This document shows positions 1-8,404 of a stretch of DNA of 44,078 bases, one piece after another (the stretch's first letter is position 1; the number at the start of each line of letters is the position of its first letter). The DNA comes from Prosthecobacter gellanilyticus (GTDB lineage Bacteria > Verrucomicrobiota > Verrucomicrobiia > Verrucomicrobiales > Verrucomicrobiaceae). Under the pieces are notes generated by a model. That model had not been told where the DNA came from and did no database searches. It saw only the letters and a program-made list of their open reading frames with translations. The stretch lies in NCBI RefSeq assembly GCF_007992435.1, contig NZ_BKAG01000055.1:1-44078 (forward strand). The letters are read 5' to 3'. Position numbers and translations under genes: made by a program.

Positions 1-123
1 CTGAAGTCCGCGCTCCTCATGCGCTGCGGCCTGCCGCACTCAACGATGTTGTCACAAGACTTATGAGTAAAGCTCAGGCGCTTGCCACCGCACTCCGGGA
101 CGCTTCGCGACTTTCGCAAATCA
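1..123. repeat. Dispersed intergenic palindromic repeat, truncated by the window edge
   Basis: No gene lies upstream of 121. The stretch is a mosaic of short pieces that recur at 30.6-31.04 kb. Bases 1-17 are the right half of the GCGGACTTCAGTCCGC family. Bases 24-37 form a TGCGGC/GCCGCA hairpin. Bases 58-80 are the reverse complement of a CCTGAG...CATAAGTC unit found again near 30684. Bases 98-123 match 31012-31040 almost exactly. This is what is seen; calling it a mobile or structural repeat family is inference. Confidence 0.7.
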
Positions 124-981
124 CCCGTGGGCCACCATGGAGCTCACGCGGCGGTTGCCGGTGGTGATCTTCTCGTTCTTGGAGGAGGACTTCTTGGTGG
201 ACTTGCCTTTGGCTACGGGGGCTTCTTTCTTGTCGGCCTTGGCGTGCACAGCGTTGGCTGGACCGATGGGGATGGCGTCGGTAGGGATGCCTGAGGCAGC
301 AGGGGCAGCAGTGCCGGCTTTCTTGGGATCCACAGGCTGGGCGTCTTCGCTCATCCCGGCCACCACGACTTCGGCTTTCGGCAGAGGAGCTTCCGGGATC
401 TTCTCACCGGCTGGCAGCGGATTGCGGGTGACGACCACCTTGGCGCCGATGCCGACGTTGTTGAAGAGGTCCACCACGTCCTTCATGCCCATGCGGATGC
501 AGCCGTAGCTGGCAGGCTTGCCGAGGCGGTTCTCTTCCGTGGTGCCGTGGATGTAGATGAAGCGGTTCATGGCGTTCCGGTTCGTGCTTTCCATGCCGCG
601 CAGCCAGAGGATGCGGGAGACGATGGGGTCACGGCCGGGGGCATTAGGCTTCAGCACCTCGCCATTCCAGTGGCGGCTCTTCAGCACGGCGCCGGTGGGC
701 AGGCCATGGCCGATCTTGGCGATGACCTCATGCTTGCCGAGCGGTGTGCGGTAGCTGTTGGGCTGGTCGCCGATGCCAAATTTGGAGGTGGAGATGGTGA
801 ACTGCTTCTTGAGTTCACCCTGGCTGTAGAGGCCGAGCTTCTGGTCTTTGACGCTGACCACAATCTCAGATTTTGGAGTATTCGATGTACAGGCCCCCAG
901 GGTGGCGGCCAACACGACCAGCCCCAACCAGCGAATCGCGGTCGGAACCTGAGCCGGGAGAGAGGTTGTTAAAGAATCCAT
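121..981 (-). CDS. L,D-transpeptidase (YkuD domain) lipoprotein
   Basis: Predicted 286-residue lipoprotein. The start at 981 (MDSLTT...) is preferred over an upstream in-frame codon at 1026 because it places a normal signal peptide before a lipobox LGAC, with the lipidated Cys near residue 31. The YkuD catalytic domain follows, with a clear HGT...SYGCIRMG motif (His ~145, Cys ~161). The family cross-links peptidoglycan stem peptides (3-3 links) or attaches proteins to peptidoglycan in the periplasm. After the domain comes a roughly 100-residue tail rich in Ala, Pro, Lys and Ser, strongly basic near the end; such a tail is not part of the catalytic fold and might hold the enzyme to the wall or another polyanion (inference). 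It diverges from the NAGPA-type gene across an AT-rich gap with TATATT-like -10 sequences. Enzyme class is confident; the exact substrate is not known. Confidence 0.9.
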   Translation of the reverse strand: MDSLTTSLPAQVPTAIRWLGLVVLAATLGACTSNTPKSEIVVSVKDQKLGLYSQGELKKQFTISTSKFGIGDQPNSYRTPLGKHEVIAKIGHGLPTGAVLKSRHWNGEVLKPNAPGRDPIVSRILWLRGMESTNRNAMNRFIYIHGTTEENRLGKPASYGCIRMGMKDVVDLFNNVGIGAKVVVTRNPLPAGEKIPEAPLPKAEVVVAGMSEDAQPVDPKKAGTAAPAASGIPTDAIPIGPANAVHAKADKKEAPVAKGKSTKKSSSKNEKITTGNRRVSSMVAHG

Positions 982-1096
982 ATCGGTTAAAAATTTAATA
1001 TAAGTTAAGTAAATCTGCAAACTCAAATCAGGTTTCTTTAACCTGTGGGTTGGGTGGAAGGTGTGTAGAGCGTCCTATTTCTGGAAAACTCCACCC
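982..1096. promoter_or_regulatory. AT-rich divergent promoter region
   Basis: This is the gap between two divergent envelope genes. It is far richer in A and T than its surroundings. On the minus strand it contains a TATATT-type -10 candidate near 1000. A perfect inverted repeat CAGGTT-N5-AACCTG lies at 1029-1045 and could be an operator or a small hairpin in the leader of the plus-strand gene. No transcription start can be fixed from sequence alone. Confidence 0.4.
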
Positions 1097-1984
1097 ATGC
1101 CTCAGCATCTTTCATTCCTTCCTTGTTTTCTACTGCTCTTTTCCGCGTGCAGCCACCGGACTTCTCCTGGGACAGCCCAGGGGGATCGGGAATCGGTGGG
1201 CTGGGTGCAAAATGAGCCGCAGGTGGCTCCATGGCCGCTGGAGCCTGCGTCTCAAACCTTGCCCGGGAGTGCAACGGGGCCGCTTCTGAGGGCTGAGGGG
1301 ACGGATCTGTTCAATCATGTCTCTTTTTTTGAAAAAAGCGTCCCGGCGGAGGGTGGAATGGCGGACGTGTCTGTGGTCTCTTTTGACAGCCGCCACTGCA
1401 CGCTGCGGGTGATCGACCAGCCGGAGTCCTGGTCTTTGGGCGATACCCTGGGCAACTCGATGCGCTCGGTGGGGGCCATCGCCGGAGTGAACGGCGGCTA
1501 CTTCCATCCTGATTTCACGCCACTGGGCCTCATGATCGCGAATGGTCAACCACAGGGGCAGCTCACGCGCTCCTCCCTGGTGTCTGGCATGCTGCGTGTC
1601 CGCCAGGGCGAGCCCGCGCTGGTTTGGAACAGTGAATCGTCCTCCACGTCGGGTGCCAGCGACCTCCTGCAAGCCGGGCCGCGTCTGGTGGATCGCGGGC
1701 AGCCGGTGGCAGGCCTGAATGCCACCAAGACAGCGGCGCGGACCTTCCTGGCCACCGATGGAAAGCATCGTTGGTTAGTCGGCGTGGTGCGGAACACGAC
1801 CTTGGGAGGTCTTGCCAAGATGCTCGCCACGCCAGATCTCATTGCGGGCATGCGTGTGGAGCGTGCCCTGAACCTGGATGGCGGCAGATCGACTGCCTTT
1901 TATGCGCGAACGAGCGATGGTCGTGAGATCAGCCAGCCCGGCTGGAGCACGGTGAGGAACTATGTGGCGGTGGTGCCGCGCTGA
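1097..1984 (+). CDS. Phosphodiester glycosidase family (NAGPA/DUF2233) lipoprotein
   Basis: About 295 residues from the ATG at 1097; a GTG at 1061 would add 12 residues and has a GGAAG-like site before it, so the start is not certain. The ATG start gives a short signal peptide ending in LLLFSACS, a plausible lipobox. The rest fits the NAGPA fold (Pfam PF09992): an NGGYF motif near the middle, a variable section, then NLDGGRSTAF near the end, the two hallmark motifs. The mammalian relative removes GlcNAc from phosphodiesters; bacterial members are mostly uncharacterised and are thought to act on cell-wall or exopolysaccharide phosphodiesters. It diverges from an L,D-transpeptidase lipoprotein, so both may act in the envelope (inference). 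Family confident, substrate unknown. Confidence 0.82.
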   Translation: MPQHLSFLPCFLLLFSACSHRTSPGTAQGDRESVGWVQNEPQVAPWPLEPASQTLPGSATGPLLRAEGTDLFNHVSFFEKSVPAEGGMADVSVVSFDSRHCTLRVIDQPESWSLGDTLGNSMRSVGAIAGVNGGYFHPDFTPLGLMIANGQPQGQLTRSSLVSGMLRVRQGEPALVWNSESSSTSGASDLLQAGPRLVDRGQPVAGLNATKTAARTFLATDGKHRWLVGVVRNTTLGGLAKMLATPDLIAGMRVERALNLDGGRSTAFYARTSDGREISQPGWSTVRNYVAVVPR

Positions 1985-2099
1985 ACGAAAAAGAAAGCGC
2001 CGCCCATGGCTTTGAGTTGCCTTTTTGGTTAGGCTTGAGGGGTGTGCCTCTTCCGTGCCCATGCCTCCGGCATGCAGTCTCTCTCATCTCGGGATTGAT

Positions 2100-2126
2100 C
2101 CGGGGCTTCCCCCGGTTAACGGAAGG
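2100..2126 (+). promoter_or_regulatory. pyrC leader: small hairpin and Shine-Dalgarno
   Basis: A GC hairpin (CCGGGG, loop, CCCCGG; 2100-2115) lies directly before a strong GGAAGG ribosome-binding site at 2121-2126 and the ATG at 2129. In enterobacteria pyrC translation is controlled by a hairpin over the ribosome site; whether this one does the same is only a guess. Confidence 0.3.
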
Positions 2127-2128
2127 TC

Positions 2129-3223
2129 ATGCTCCTCACTCTTCCACGCTGGTTTGATCTCCACACGCACTTCCGCCAGGGCCCGGCCATGCCTGCCTAT
2201 GTGAAGGCGCACCGGGACATGGGCTGCGCGGGGGCGCTGGCCATGCCGAACACGCAGCCGCCGGTCTCGTATGTCTCAGGGGCGGCGCAGGCGGATGGCT
2301 GGTCCATCGAGAGCTACTCGGCAGAGCTGCGTGCGGCGGGAGCGGAGGCTTTTGAGCAGCTCATCGTGCCGCTCTATCTGACGAAGCATACGACGGCGGC
2401 GATGATCCGCGAAGGCGCGGCCTCGGGCCTGCTGCGGGCCTGCAAATACTACCCGCCGCATGGCACCACGAACTCGGAGCACGGTGTGCCGATGGATGGC
2501 CTGATCGGTGGCGAGGTGCTGAAGGCGATGGAGGAGTGCGGGGTGGTGCTCTGCATCCACGGCGAGCAGCATGCGCTGAGCGGGCCGGACTACATCGATG
2601 CGCAGCAGAATGCGGAGACACGTTTCTACACGGACCGCATGCCGCGCCTGATCGCGGCACATCCGAAGCTGCGCATTGTGTGCGAGCACATCACCACGCG
2701 CACGGCGGCGGAGTTTGTGGCGGCAGCGCCGGATCATGTGGGCGCCACCATCACTCCGCAGCATCTGCTCTACACGCTGGGGCATCTGATCCAGGGCCTG
2801 AAGTATCATCTCTACTGCCTGCCGATCGTGAAGTTTCAGGATGACCGCGCCGCGCTGCGAAAGGTGGTGACGGCTGCTGGCCAGACGAAGTTTTTTGCGG
2901 GCACGGACAGCGCTCCACACACGACCAAGGCCACGGCTTGCGGCTGTGCCGCCGGTTGCTTCACGGGTGGCTGCGCGCCGCAGCTCTATGCCATGGCCTT
3001 TGAAGAGGCGGGTATCGATCTGGGTTCCAAGGACGGACTGGCGCTCTTCGAGCGCTTCCTGAGCCTGAACGGTCCTGCCTTCTATGGATTCCCGGCTTCG
3101 AAGGAGACTTTCCAGATGGAGAAGGCTCCTTCCCAGACTCCGCTGCTTGAGACTCCGGCGGGTCCGGTGACACCGCTGCCTGCGGGCATGGGCCTGGAGC
3201 TGACGTGGCGGCTGGTGGGCTGA
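2129..3223 (+). CDS. pyrC: Dihydroorotase, class II (pyrC type)
   Basis: 364 residues, close to the usual 345-350 of the class II enzyme. It catalyses the reversible cyclisation of N-carbamoyl-aspartate to dihydroorotate in pyrimidine synthesis, in the cytoplasm. Metal ligands HTH are at residues 12-14 (FDLHTHFR). The Lys that becomes carbamylated lies in ACKYYPPHGTTN, followed by the typical S-HGV. Later come CEHITT, ATITPQHLL, LYCLPI and FAGTDSAPH with the catalytic Asp, then the Cys-rich CGCAAGC stretch also present in E. coli PyrC. A GGAAGG ribosome site directly precedes the ATG. It sits alone, with no other pyr genes in the window, and ends about 80 bp before a histidine kinase gene. 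Very secure. Confidence 0.97.
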   Translation: MLLTLPRWFDLHTHFRQGPAMPAYVKAHRDMGCAGALAMPNTQPPVSYVSGAAQADGWSIESYSAELRAAGAEAFEQLIVPLYLTKHTTAAMIREGAASGLLRACKYYPPHGTTNSEHGVPMDGLIGGEVLKAMEECGVVLCIHGEQHALSGPDYIDAQQNAETRFYTDRMPRLIAAHPKLRIVCEHITTRTAAEFVAAAPDHVGATITPQHLLYTLGHLIQGLKYHLYCLPIVKFQDDRAALRKVVTAAGQTKFFAGTDSAPHTTKATACGCAAGCFTGGCAPQLYAMAFEEAGIDLGSKDGLALFERFLSLNGPAFYGFPASKETFQMEKAPSQTPLLETPAGPVTPLPAGMGLELTWRLVG

Positions 3224-3306
3224 TATCCGACTTTGGTCCTATGTGACCTGAGGGCCGCCACTGAGTCCTTGCCTAGGTTGAACGGGATGGCTAGGCTTCC
3301 GCCACT

Positions 3307-5571
3307 TTGATTTCCGGCCTCCCCCGTCCCCTCACCCGATCCTGTCTTTTCGCGAGATGGTCCGCCTGCATGCTGCTGGTGGTTTTCGCGGTCACGGAGG
3401 CGCCTTCCCTGCATGCGCAGACGGCGGAGCCTGTGCTGACGAAGGTGACGGATGTGCTGGCCCTGTCTTCAGAAGTGGTGGAGAAGGGGACGAGGACCGT
3501 GCGGCTGCGCGGTGTCGTGAACTATGTCACGGCCAATGGCGATGATTTCACGCTGCATGATGGAGTGGCCTGCGTTTCCGTCGTCACGGGAGACGAAGCC
3601 GCGCCGGCGTTTGCGTCCGAAGTCGAGATCGAGGGCACGGTGATTTCAGAGCCTTTCTTTGAGCGCCAGCAAACCCGCGTGAAGCTGGTCAAGCTGACGG
3701 TGATTGGCCCTGGGAAACTCCCGGCGGCGATTCCTGCCACGCTGACGGATGTGTCGGAGTTCAAGCATCTGGACCAGTGGGTGAGCGTGGAGGGCACGGT
3801 GCTGCAGGTGCGTGCCTCGATGTCCCTCTTCACCATCCAGATGGTGGCGGATACGGGCTCCTGCAATGTGCTGGTGCGTGACTGGCCGCGCACCTCCTTC
3901 CCGCGTGACTGGGTCGGCGGGAGAGTGCGCGTGGTGGGCCTGAACCGCGCTTACATGCCGGGCAGCCGCTTCCTCTCCCTGGTGGCGCCTTCGCCTGATC
4001 AGGTCACGGTGCTGAAGACAGGGGTGGTGGATCCGCTGGATGCGCCGGCGACCACCGTGGCGGCCCTGCTGAAAAGCGGACCGAGCCGGGACCGCGTGAA
4101 ACTGACCGGCACGCTGCTGGGGGCCACCTCCGGCAATGTTTATTATGCGCGCAGTGCCGAAGGAGGCGCCTTCTCCTTTTACATGCTGCATCCGATCGAT
4201 GAGGACAAAAGCGGCCGCTTCTCCACGCCGATCATCATGCCCAAGGTGGAGACGGGTGATGAGCTGGAGGTGGTGGGCATCCCTGGCCGCGTGGATCCAG
4301 GAGTGCACCTGGACTATGGCGTGGTGCGTGTGGTGAAGCAGGGGCCGAAGCCCGCGCCCATGTCCTCAGACATCGCCGCCGTGGTGGCCGGAAATCATGT
4401 GCATGACTGGGTGGAGGTGCAGGGGCGTCTGCTTTCCGTGGATGATGTGCTGGTGGCTCCGGGAAGGTTTCGCACGACGATGAAGCTGGAGGATGGGGAG
4501 CACAAGATCGTGGCCTTCCTGGATGCGCCGCTGCGCGGTGCGCTGGCCAGTCTGGAGCCGGACACTCTTCTGAAGGTGCGCGGCATCGTGACGGGAGCTC
4601 CGCATTTTCCGCAGATCCGCCTGTGGGTGGTGTCTCAAGATGATCTGCAGTCCCTGGGAACGGCCAAGGAAGTGGTCACGCGCCGGTTGTGGACCGGTCT
4701 CGGATTTGCTGTGATGACCGTGGTCATGATGGCAGGCTGGGTCTTCCTGCTGCGGCGCTCGCGGGAGGCGGTGCGCGGTGCGAATGCCAGCCTGGAGGCG
4801 CGTGTGGTTGAGCGCACATCGGAGCTGGCCATGGCGAAGGAGGAACTCGACCGAGCTCTCTCCCAGGAGCGTGAACTGAATGAACTGAAGACACGTTTTG
4901 TGTCCCTGGTCTCGCATGAGTTCCGCACGCCGCTGGGTGTGACGATGAGTGCCGTGGAAGTGCTGCGGCACTACCGTGACCGGATCTCTGGCGAGAAGCA
5001 TGAGGAGCTGCTGGAAGACATCTACTCTGCCACGCTGCAGATGTCCGGGCTCATGGAGCAGGTGCTGCTTCTGGGGCGTGCGGAAGCAGGCAAGCTGGTC
5101 TGGCGGCCCACGCTGCTGGATCTGCCGGATCTCTGTGAGAAGCTGGTGGATGAAGGCCTCTCCGCCATGCACCGCCGCTGCCCGGTGAACTTCACCCCCG
5201 AGGGTGACTTTAGCGAGGCCTGCATGGACGAGTCCCTGCTGCGTCACATCATCAGCAACCTGCTTTCCAATGCGGTGAAGTATTCTCCTGAAGGCTCACC
5301 GGTGGAGTTCCAGCTGCGTCGTGAAGACGAGGAGGTGGTGCTGAGCGTGAGGGATCATGGCATCGGCATCCCTGCGGAAGATCAGGCGCGGCTTTATGAG
5401 GCTTTTTATCGTGCTTCAAACGTGGGGGAAACTCCCGGCACGGGATTGGGACTGCTGCTGGTGAAGCACTGCGTGGAGCTGCATCATGGCCGCGTGAGCC
5501 TGGAGTCCACGGTGGGGGATGGCACCACCTTCACGGTGCGGCTGCCGCTGCGCAAATGCGCATGTCCGTGA
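3307..5571 (+). CDS. Membrane histidine kinase with exported OB-like sensor repeats
   Basis: 754 residues from a TTG at 3307; the alternative ATG at 3370 would leave a signal peptide without its basic N-terminus. After the signal peptide (ending near LHAQ) comes an exported region of about 420 residues made of several similar beta-rich segments of the form V-x-G-V/T...F-x-L-x-D...G..V-x-V-x-G, resembling tandem OB-folds. A membrane helix lies at about 462-484, then a coiled coil, then HisKA with the phosphoacceptor His537 in SHEFRTPLG, and an HATPase domain with N box (SNLLSNAVKY), G1 (DHGIGIP), F box (LYEAFYRA) and G2 (GTGLGLLLVK). No receiver domain and no adjacent response regulator are visible, so its partner lies elsewhere. 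It is followed on the same strand by a type III chaperone and a putative effector. Kinase certain; ligand unknown. Confidence 0.92.
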   Translation: MISGLPRPLTRSCLFARWSACMLLVVFAVTEAPSLHAQTAEPVLTKVTDVLALSSEVVEKGTRTVRLRGVVNYVTANGDDFTLHDGVACVSVVTGDEAAPAFASEVEIEGTVISEPFFERQQTRVKLVKLTVIGPGKLPAAIPATLTDVSEFKHLDQWVSVEGTVLQVRASMSLFTIQMVADTGSCNVLVRDWPRTSFPRDWVGGRVRVVGLNRAYMPGSRFLSLVAPSPDQVTVLKTGVVDPLDAPATTVAALLKSGPSRDRVKLTGTLLGATSGNVYYARSAEGGAFSFYMLHPIDEDKSGRFSTPIIMPKVETGDELEVVGIPGRVDPGVHLDYGVVRVVKQGPKPAPMSSDIAAVVAGNHVHDWVEVQGRLLSVDDVLVAPGRFRTTMKLEDGEHKIVAFLDAPLRGALASLEPDTLLKVRGIVTGAPHFPQIRLWVVSQDDLQSLGTAKEVVTRRLWTGLGFAVMTVVMMAGWVFLLRRSREAVRGANASLEARVVERTSELAMAKEELDRALSQERELNELKTRFVSLVSHEFRTPLGVTMSAVEVLRHYRDRISGEKHEELLEDIYSATLQMSGLMEQVLLLGRAEAGKLVWRPTLLDLPDLCEKLVDEGLSAMHRRCPVNFTPEGDFSEACMDESLLRHIISNLLSNAVKYSPEGSPVEFQLRREDEEVVLSVRDHGIGIPAEDQARLYEAFYRASNVGETPGTGLGLLLVKHCVELHHGRVSLESTVGDGTTFTVRLPLRKCACP

Positions 5572-5608
5572 TGCATCGAGCAGACGGTGCGCGTGTGCTT
5601 TTGCGCGA

Positions 5609-5631
5609 CGTCATCATTCATGATGATGACG
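5609..5631. promoter_or_regulatory. 9-bp inverted repeat upstream of the type III chaperone gene
   Basis: CGTCATCAT (5609-5617) and ATGATGACG (5623-5631) form a perfect palindrome with a 5-base loop and no T-run. It lies 60-80 bp before the chaperone ATG and 25 bp before a consensus TTGACA at 5657-5662. That TTGACA has no convincing -10 element before the start codon. The palindrome could be an operator for the downstream pair or simply a stem after the kinase gene; nothing in the sequence decides. Confidence 0.35.
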
Positions 5632-5691
5632 AAGTTGTGACCTGGAGGCTTTGGAGTTGACATGTGAAACCAACTTCGGGAGACATGGCGC

Positions 5692-6177
5692 ATGAGCACG
5701 ACCCCCGACGATGTGAAGCAGATCCAGGAAGCGCTGACAGGACTGGGCGGTGCCATCGGCATTCCCGAACTAGCCTGGGATGAGCAGGGCTGCTGCGCGC
5801 TGCAGTTTGACGGCCTGACGGTGAACCTGGAGCATGCGGGTGATGAGGCGCAGATCTACGCCATGTGCCGTGTGGGGCAGGCTCCTGGACATGAAGGCGA
5901 CCGTCTGGCGGCCTATCAGAAGCTGCTGGAGCATAACTGCTTTTTCCGCGGAACCGGCGGCGGCGTGCTGGGGGTGGACGGGCCTGAAGGCGGCATCATT
6001 TTCAGCCACAAGATCCCCGCAGGCGGCCTGGATGGAGAACGGCTCACGGCCTTCATCGAAGGCTACCTGAACATCGCTGAAAAGATCCACGCGGAGCTGG
6101 CACCCGGGGGCGCGGATGCAGAGGGCGCGGCGAGGCATGAGGGCCATGATCCGGCGCTGATGGCACTTCGTGTGTAA
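5692..6177 (+). CDS. CesT-family type III secretion chaperone
   Basis: 161 residues. The layout matches class I chaperones of the CesT/SycE type: an N-terminal helix (about 8-22), a strand pair around LAWDEQGCCALQFDG and VNLEHAG, then DEAQIYAMCRVGQAP, a helix (YQKLLEHNCFFRG), a glycine-rich turn, the strand GGIIFSHKIP, and the closing helix (GERLTAFIEGYLNIAEKI). Such dimers bind the N-terminal part of one effector, keep it secretion-competent and deliver it to the type III ATPase in the cytoplasm. GGGAGA at 5678-5683 is a good ribosome site. The acidic, Ala/Gly-rich C-terminal tail is unremarkable. The next gene starts 49 bp downstream on the same strand and is the natural candidate client. 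No type III structural genes are present in the window. Family call made by eye but strong. Confidence 0.85.
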   Translation: MSTTPDDVKQIQEALTGLGGAIGIPELAWDEQGCCALQFDGLTVNLEHAGDEAQIYAMCRVGQAPGHEGDRLAAYQKLLEHNCFFRGTGGGVLGVDGPEGGIIFSHKIPAGGLDGERLTAFIEGYLNIAEKIHAELAPGGADAEGAARHEGHDPALMALRV

Positions 6178-6226
6178 TGTTTCCGCTTCGTCCGGGTTAG
6201 TAGGCAGAGAACTCCCATCACTGATT

Positions 6227-8389
6227 ATGTCCGGAATCGCCCAGCTCAGAAACGTCGCCCAGAACTTCAACGTCATCGGTGACGAGCACGCCAAGGTCAC
6301 CACACAGTCGGAGGTGCGCGCAGACTCCTCGAACTGGGCAGGACGTGCGGTGAACTGGATCAAGTCGAAGCTGAACATCGGCACCGCGGTGCAGGCGAAC
6401 AAGAACATGATGACCGGTGTGCTCCGGCAGATCCGGGACGCGGAAGGCCTGGGAGACCGCTATGTCGACATCGCCCGCACGAGCTTCGGTTCGCATCTCC
6501 GGGAGGGCAAGCCGATCACGGGCCGCCAGGTGGCCAAGGTGATCAGTGATGTGATCCGCCTGAAGGAAAAGGAGACCAGCGAGGCGCAGGCCAAGACGGC
6601 GAACATCCGGCTGAACGTGAACAGCATGTGCGCACCCATGTGCTCCATGGAGCCTGGTGCTGAAATGCGCACGAAGCTGACGGAGCACATGACCGCGTTT
6701 GGCATGGAAGACCAGATCGCCACGCTGGGTGAGGGCGAGCTCCAGCAGATCAAGGACACGATCAAAAGCAGCGTCCAGCAGAAGGCGGACCGAGATGGGG
6801 CCACGCCTACCCAGGACTATGCGAAGTCACAGGTGGACGAGGCCTGCCGCCAGTTTGCCCTGGCCCGCGTGAAGACGGGGATCGACACCATGGTGGCGAC
6901 CGTGGGTGGTCATGCGGACACGGAGGGTGCTCTTTACAGGGCCGTGATGTCACAGGCCGAGGAGCGCGGCATCGAGCTGGAGATGACTCCGGAACAGATG
7001 GGCAAGCTGGCGAACAAACTTTCAGACAAGCTGACCACGGGCTGCCTGTTCAATGCGGACAACCTGCACCCGCCGACTCTTGAAGAGGCTGTGACCAAGC
7101 GCAACGAGGTGGTGAAGAGCTTCCTGGACGGCCTGCAGCATCTGGAGGAGCAGGAGATGGAGCCCAAGCACAAGGCCGCGCTCAAGGAATCGATCATTGA
7201 TTCTAACAAGATGTTCACCAAGGGCATGATCGATGCCGCGGTGGAGATGATCCCGCATGGTGAGACGATGGTGACCGCCATCACCACCGGCGGCCTGAAC
7301 AAAACCCAGGTCGGCGAGGCTCTGGGGCGCTATGTGGAGCAGATGGGACGGTCCATCAACTCAGAGGTCGGGCTGCGTGAAGGCATCGCCGGCATTGATG
7401 AAGCGGACACGGTGCGTGACCTGGTCATGAAGACCAGCCTGTCCCTCGTTGAAGTCGAGTCCGGGGATGGAACGGAAAAACTGAACGCGCAGACTGCGCC
7501 GAAGATCCTGGACGAGCTGACCATGCCTGACAGTGGATTCATGGGAGCCCGCTATGATCTGGACCGGTCCGAGGTGCCAAGTCATGAGCTGATGATGCGC
7601 AAGGTCGCCTGCATGGACGTGCTGGCCGGACTGGGTGAGATCGCCGGCATGAGCAAGGAGCAGATCAATGGCATGCTGGATGTGGGAGTGGGGAATTTCT
7701 CCCTGGGCTTCGTCCGCGCCAAGGCGGGTGAAGGTGTGCATGGCATTGACGGCATGGTGGTCCACGGTGGCTTTAACAAGGAGCAGGCCCTGACGGGACT
7801 CGGAGTCAGCATCCAGGATGACATGGTGAAGACGCCCTCCGCGGCGGCTGCCTACTCAAACGCTCCCATGAGCCTTCAGGGCAAGGCGGCGCATTTCTCC
7901 GAGGGCTTCCTGAAGGACTTCTTCCGCAACGGCATCACCATCGATGGCGAGCACATCCCGGGCTGCGGCACTCAGGATCACGCTCTGATGGAAAGGACGC
8001 TCGACCGTCTGGTGGCCAAGTTCCCGTCCATTGAAGAGGCTGGCCGCGTGACGCGTCCGCTGTTCCAGGCCGTGGCCGCTTCCATCACCATGTCTCTGCT
8101 GGGAGATCCTACCACCCAGGAATCCATGATGAGGGTCAGTACGTCCCAGGGCTCCAGGGTTTCAGACCGGCTGAACTTCTCCATCACTTCCCTGGGCGGC
8201 GGCTCCTACAATGTGAAGGCGGAGATGGGCATCCAGAAAGGTTCCCGCACGATGCAGGGAGACCGGGCTGATGGTTGTGGCGTGGTGACGCAGATCGACA
8301 TCTCCATCACCGGCGGCAACCAGAGCGTGGTGCCTCCGACTGTGGATGTGCGGGACATGGACTTCGTCTTTGGCATGATGCACGGGTGA
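6227..8389 (+). CDS. Putative type III secreted effector (chaperone client)
   Basis: 720 residues from the ATG at 6227 (MSGIAQLRN...); a GTG at 6170 would overlap the chaperone stop and add 19 residues, but the longer N-terminus looks like leader rather than protein. I do not recognise a domain. There is no signal peptide and no clear membrane helix. The protein reads as soluble and mostly helical (long Lys/Glu/Gln-rich stretches between residues 60 and 400). A Gly- and Ser-rich, beta-leaning C-terminal 120 residues has a Cys at DGCGVV, and an NSMCAPMCSME cluster lies near residue 130. The polar N-terminus followed by an amphipathic section, placed directly after a CesT chaperone, is the usual arrangement of chaperone and effector. 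Effector status is inference from context; the enzymatic activity, if any, is unknown. Confidence 0.6.
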   Translation: MSGIAQLRNVAQNFNVIGDEHAKVTTQSEVRADSSNWAGRAVNWIKSKLNIGTAVQANKNMMTGVLRQIRDAEGLGDRYVDIARTSFGSHLREGKPITGRQVAKVISDVIRLKEKETSEAQAKTANIRLNVNSMCAPMCSMEPGAEMRTKLTEHMTAFGMEDQIATLGEGELQQIKDTIKSSVQQKADRDGATPTQDYAKSQVDEACRQFALARVKTGIDTMVATVGGHADTEGALYRAVMSQAEERGIELEMTPEQMGKLANKLSDKLTTGCLFNADNLHPPTLEEAVTKRNEVVKSFLDGLQHLEEQEMEPKHKAALKESIIDSNKMFTKGMIDAAVEMIPHGETMVTAITTGGLNKTQVGEALGRYVEQMGRSINSEVGLREGIAGIDEADTVRDLVMKTSLSLVEVESGDGTEKLNAQTAPKILDELTMPDSGFMGARYDLDRSEVPSHELMMRKVACMDVLAGLGEIAGMSKEQINGMLDVGVGNFSLGFVRAKAGEGVHGIDGMVVHGGFNKEQALTGLGVSIQDDMVKTPSAAAAYSNAPMSLQGKAAHFSEGFLKDFFRNGITIDGEHIPGCGTQDHALMERTLDRLVAKFPSIEEAGRVTRPLFQAVAASITMSLLGDPTTQESMMRVSTSQGSRVSDRLNFSITSLGGGSYNVKAEMGIQKGSRTMQGDRADGCGVVTQIDISITGGNQSVVPPTVDVRDMDFVFGMMHG

Positions 8390-8404
8390 GTCTGAGGCGG
8401 GGCT

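Noticed and set aside
2028..2034. GTTAGGC as a strand-polar segregation signal (KOPS-like)
   Set aside because: Both orientations occur in similar numbers across the window, so no polarity is visible here; the recurrence itself is reported as a finding.
5657..5686. Complete sigma-70 promoter for the chaperone gene
   Set aside because: TTGACA is perfect, but the only -10 candidate at the right distance (AGACAT) is poor and would put the transcript start at the start codon.
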